Below are positions 6,365 to 7,584 of a stretch of DNA of 7,584 nucleotides, one piece after another. Position 1 is the first letter of the stretch. Each line of letters begins with the position of its first letter. The position numbers and the translations under genes are program-made. Source of the DNA: Pauljensenia sp. (GTDB lineage: Bacteria > Actinomycetota > Actinomycetes > Actinomycetales > Actinomycetaceae); the NCBI GenBank assembly GCA_029983625.1, contig JASBZF010000072.1, positions 1 through 7,584 of the forward strand, in the 5' to 3' direction. The notes beneath the pieces are model-generated. The model saw nothing but the letters and a program-made list of their open reading frames with translations. It searched no databases and was not told the DNA's origin.

Positions 6365-6811
6365 CTATTCCCATGCTCGATATATGCAACCAGAGATACT
6401 GCCGCCAGTCCAACCCGTGGCAGCGCTAAGGCAATAGATGCATCCAGCACCAGCGGTCAAAGCGCAAGCCCAGCCACAGGCAACCGAGATAACTGCCAGT
6501 ACCGCCCAGTTAATTCCAATGCTATTCAAGCACTGGTTTAGCTTTCCCCAGTTCATACCCATAGGCCGAATTTCTCCCTTGCTTCCAGCATCGGGATTCA
6601 CAATCGTTTTATCTACCGACAGTTTGCCGTCGTTCCACAGTCGAACCTGAACCTTGTTATCAGACAGCATGTCTCCGTAGACTTCCTGTGTCACAGGTTT
6701 TCCGTTTTCCCAGATGAACAGGATCTTATTTACGCGAGATAGCTCTGACTCAAGTGGTACAGATACAAACGTTTTACTCTCCAAGGTGTAGGCTTGAGCA
6801 TCAGCCCACAT
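6365..6811 (-). CDS. Cysteine-rich, halocin C8-like bacteriocin domain protein (downstream half of a probable fusion precursor)
   Basis: 148 residues if it starts at the ATG at 6811. The N-terminal 75 residues are polar and strand-rich (FVSVPLESEL, ILFIWENGKPVTQEVYGD, VQVRLWNDGKLSVDK). From about residue 91 comes a hydrophobic tail rich in Gly and Ala with six cysteines (94, 112, 116, 124, 127, 142), including CGWAC and CIYC. This resembles halocin C8-like bacteriocin domains, where one precursor carries an immunity region followed by a C-terminal cysteine-rich peptide. The call rests on pattern memory, not a search. There is no credible ribosome binding site before 6811. The frame stays open upstream for 17 more codons and then meets only the TAA that ends the preceding gene, so both ORFs share a frame. 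It may be silent (a nonsense-split gene), or expressed by read-through or re-initiation. Base use is more A+T-rich than in the housekeeping genes. Confidence 0.55.
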   Translation of the reverse strand: MWADAQAYTLESKTFVSVPLESELSRVNKILFIWENGKPVTQEVYGDMLSDNKVQVRLWNDGKLSVDKTIVNPDAGSKGEIRPMGMNWGKLNQCLNSIGINWAVLAVISVACGWACALTAGAGCIYCLSAATGWTGGSISGCIYRAWE

Positions 6812-6862
6812 AGGGACTGCGCCGCTCTTCGGAGAATAATTGAGTTCTTTTGCGGAGTGAAC

Positions 6863-7276
6863 TTACACTTCTAAATCCACACCCTTAAGCTCGACCAGCG
6901 ACTTGTTAGTTGCCGCAATAGCGTTCAAGTCCGGTTCCATATAGGTGACTGTTTCTGACTTGACGGAAGAATCATTATCCAACTCGGCAGCTTGTGCAGC
7001 GTGGGCCTGCGTCACCGCCAAAGCGATAGCGGTCAAACATGCAACCACACCAATTCCAACAGCGAGCAAATGCTTGTTTTCAGACTTAGCTTTCAGACCC
7101 CCAAAAAGAGCAGCAACAAGCGCCAATACTCCTACCATTCGAAAGGTTAAGCTGAGAGTATCTCCCGGAGTCGCAAAAGCTAGAGCTTGAAATCCGATCG
7201 ACACGCACACTAATGCGACCACAAGCCGCGTTGTGCTACCGCGTTCCACTAACCCACTATTTGACGTTGAGTTCAT
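6863..7276 (-). CDS. Three-helix membrane protein, probable immunity-like N-terminal half of a bacteriocin precursor
   Basis: 137 residues from the ATG at 7276, which has AAAGGA six bases upstream; an ATG two codons earlier (7282) abuts that site and fits less well. Counting from 7282, three hydrophobic segments lie at about 19–38, 47–63 and 71–91. The third ends in AHAAQA, which could be a signal-peptidase site. A polar tail of about 45 residues follows (residues 108–120 are KSETVTYMEPDLN) and ends VDLEV-TAA. The downstream ORF continues in the same frame, which suggests that together they were one protein of about 305 residues: membrane or immunity region, linker, then cysteine-rich toxin. 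In halocin C8 the N-terminal part of the precursor acts as the immunity protein; assigning that role here is inference. The sequence does not identify the protein on its own. A terminase remnant lies upstream. Confidence 0.6.
   Translation of the reverse strand: MNSTSNSGLVERGSTTRLVVALVCVSIGFQALAFATPGDTLSLTFRMVGVLALVAALFGGLKAKSENKHLLAVGIGVVACLTAIALAVTQAHAAQAAELDNDSSVKSETVTYMEPDLNAIAATNKSLVELKGVDLEV
6924..6962. repeat. 39-bp direct repeat, copy B (inside the membrane-protein gene)
   Basis: Identical to 6228–6266 and in the same codon register, encoding KSETVTYMEPDLN. Recombination between the copies would delete 696 bp, including the TAA junction and the whole cysteine-rich ORF. It would join the membrane half directly to the codons for QW and a TGA stop. 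Confidence 0.95.
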
Positions 7277-7412
7277 TTCCATTCCTTTCGTCAGAGCAAC
7301 ATCGCCACTGCATGTCGGAAAGAGGGATAGCTGAGAATTTTTAGGACTGCGCCGGTTTACCCGACAGCTTCAGTTTATGTGACACGCACCATCCTGCATA
7401 ATGTGGCGTTAG
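7277..7412. other. Upstream region of the bacteriocin-like locus
   Basis: A short A+T-rich spacer between the terminase end and the membrane-protein start. It must contain the locus promoter if there is one. I saw no pair of -35 and -10 boxes that I would defend; the AAAGGA ribosome binding site (7283–7288) and the inverted repeat at 7374–7421 are the only clear signals. Confidence 0.4.
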
Positions 7413-7421
7413 TCACATAAA
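7374..7421. repeat. Inverted repeat overlapping the terminase stop codon and upstream of the bacteriocin-like locus
   Basis: TTTATGTGAC (7374–7383) and GTCACATAAA (7412–7421) are perfect 10-bp inverted arms separated by 28 bp. Inner ACGC/GCGT segments (7384–7387 and 7406–7409) extend the pairing, and a third related half-site (CATAATGTGG) lies between the arms. The right arm contains the terminase stop codon. The arms resemble a TGTGA/TCACA-type operator, but the spacing is far wider than the six bases of a CRP site. It may be an operator for the downstream gene, the terminase terminator, or a scar of recombination. Confidence 0.5.
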
Positions 7422-7584
7422 AAGTAGTTCGTGTTCGTCATACACGCTTCCACTCGGCCCGCCAGCGCCTCTGATGGATCGGTCGAGGGCCATGATGAGG
7501 GCGACAACGCCGTCGATTTTCTCGATGCTTTTTGCTTGTCGGGTTTGATGTTGCCGGCAGGGTTTTGCCGGGTGTGGTTGTTGT
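7413..7584 (-). CDS. Phage terminase large subunit, C-terminal end (runs off the right edge)
   Basis: An open frame enters from the right edge and ends at TGA 7415–7413, giving about 56 C-terminal residues. It contains NPAGNIKPDKQKS, EKIDGVVALIMALDRSIR and finally SVYDEHELLFM. This pattern (GN-KPDK-KS, EKIDG-VALIMALDRAIR, SVYDE-GLL-stop) is the usual C-terminal tail of large terminase subunits of actinophages with HK97-type packaging, where the conserved acidic residue in the KIDG segment belongs to the nuclease domain. The protein cuts and pumps phage DNA into proheads. A portal gene would normally follow in the same direction, but here the bacteriocin-like locus follows instead. That implies either a degraded prophage or an inserted cassette. 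Identification is by pattern recognition from a short tail. Confidence 0.75.
   Translation of the reverse strand, partial: QQPHPAKPCRQHQTRQAKSIEKIDGVVALIMALDRSIRGAGGPSGSVYDEHELLFM

Noticed and set aside
6180..6413. 77-codon minus-strand ORF overlapping the end of the cysteine-rich ORF
   Set aside because: It reads the repeat in a different frame, overlaps the toxin tail, has no ribosome binding site and shows no recognisable domain.
6814..7354. 11-bp direct repeat GGACTGCGCCG at 6814–6824 and 7344–7354
   Set aside because: Several chance 11-base matches are expected in a window of this size, and neither flank is similar.
1..7584. CRISPR array, tRNA or rRNA genes, full insertion sequence
   Set aside because: No regularly spaced repeats, no cloverleaf or rRNA-like segment and no transposase motif was seen on either strand.

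Overview
The window looks like chromosomal DNA of a mid-G+C actinobacterium. The S4 protein and the rarA–rpsD–alaS–ruvX gene order are of the type I know from Streptomyces and Actinomycetaceae; a placement in Actinomycetaceae is inference. Every gene I accept is on the minus strand, so transcription runs from high to low coordinates.

Region 1 (1–5195) is a conserved housekeeping block. In transcription order it holds rarA (replication-fork AAA+ ATPase), rpsD (ribosomal protein S4), alaS (alanyl-tRNA synthetase) and the first 90 codons of ruvX (YqgF/RuvX nuclease-fold protein), which runs off the left edge. alaS and ruvX overlap by four bases (GTGA) and should be translationally coupled. A strong hairpin separates rpsD from alaS, and the rpsD leader contains a second well-formed hairpin.

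Region 2 (5389–6006) is yciO, a YrdC/Sua5-fold gene that closely resembles E. coli YciO in length and motifs. It is the last ordinary chromosomal gene.

Region 3 (about 6007–7584) is accessory and visibly more A+T-rich. At the right edge is the C-terminal end of a phage large terminase subunit. Next comes a gene for a three-helix membrane protein, and directly after it, in the same reading frame and separated only by one TAA codon, an ORF ending in a six-cysteine hydrophobic domain. I read this pair as a halocin C8-like immunity/bacteriocin fusion precursor, either broken by a nonsense codon or split in two. A 39-bp piece of the membrane-protein gene is repeated exactly downstream of the cysteine-rich ORF. 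Recombination between the two copies would remove the bacteriocin half and leave the membrane half with a new in-frame stop. This cassette between a phage remnant and yciO is the most interesting part of the window.

The genes of regions 1 and 2 serve replication, translation and RNA metabolism. Region 3 probably served antagonism between bacteria and may have arrived with, or been carried by, a prophage.
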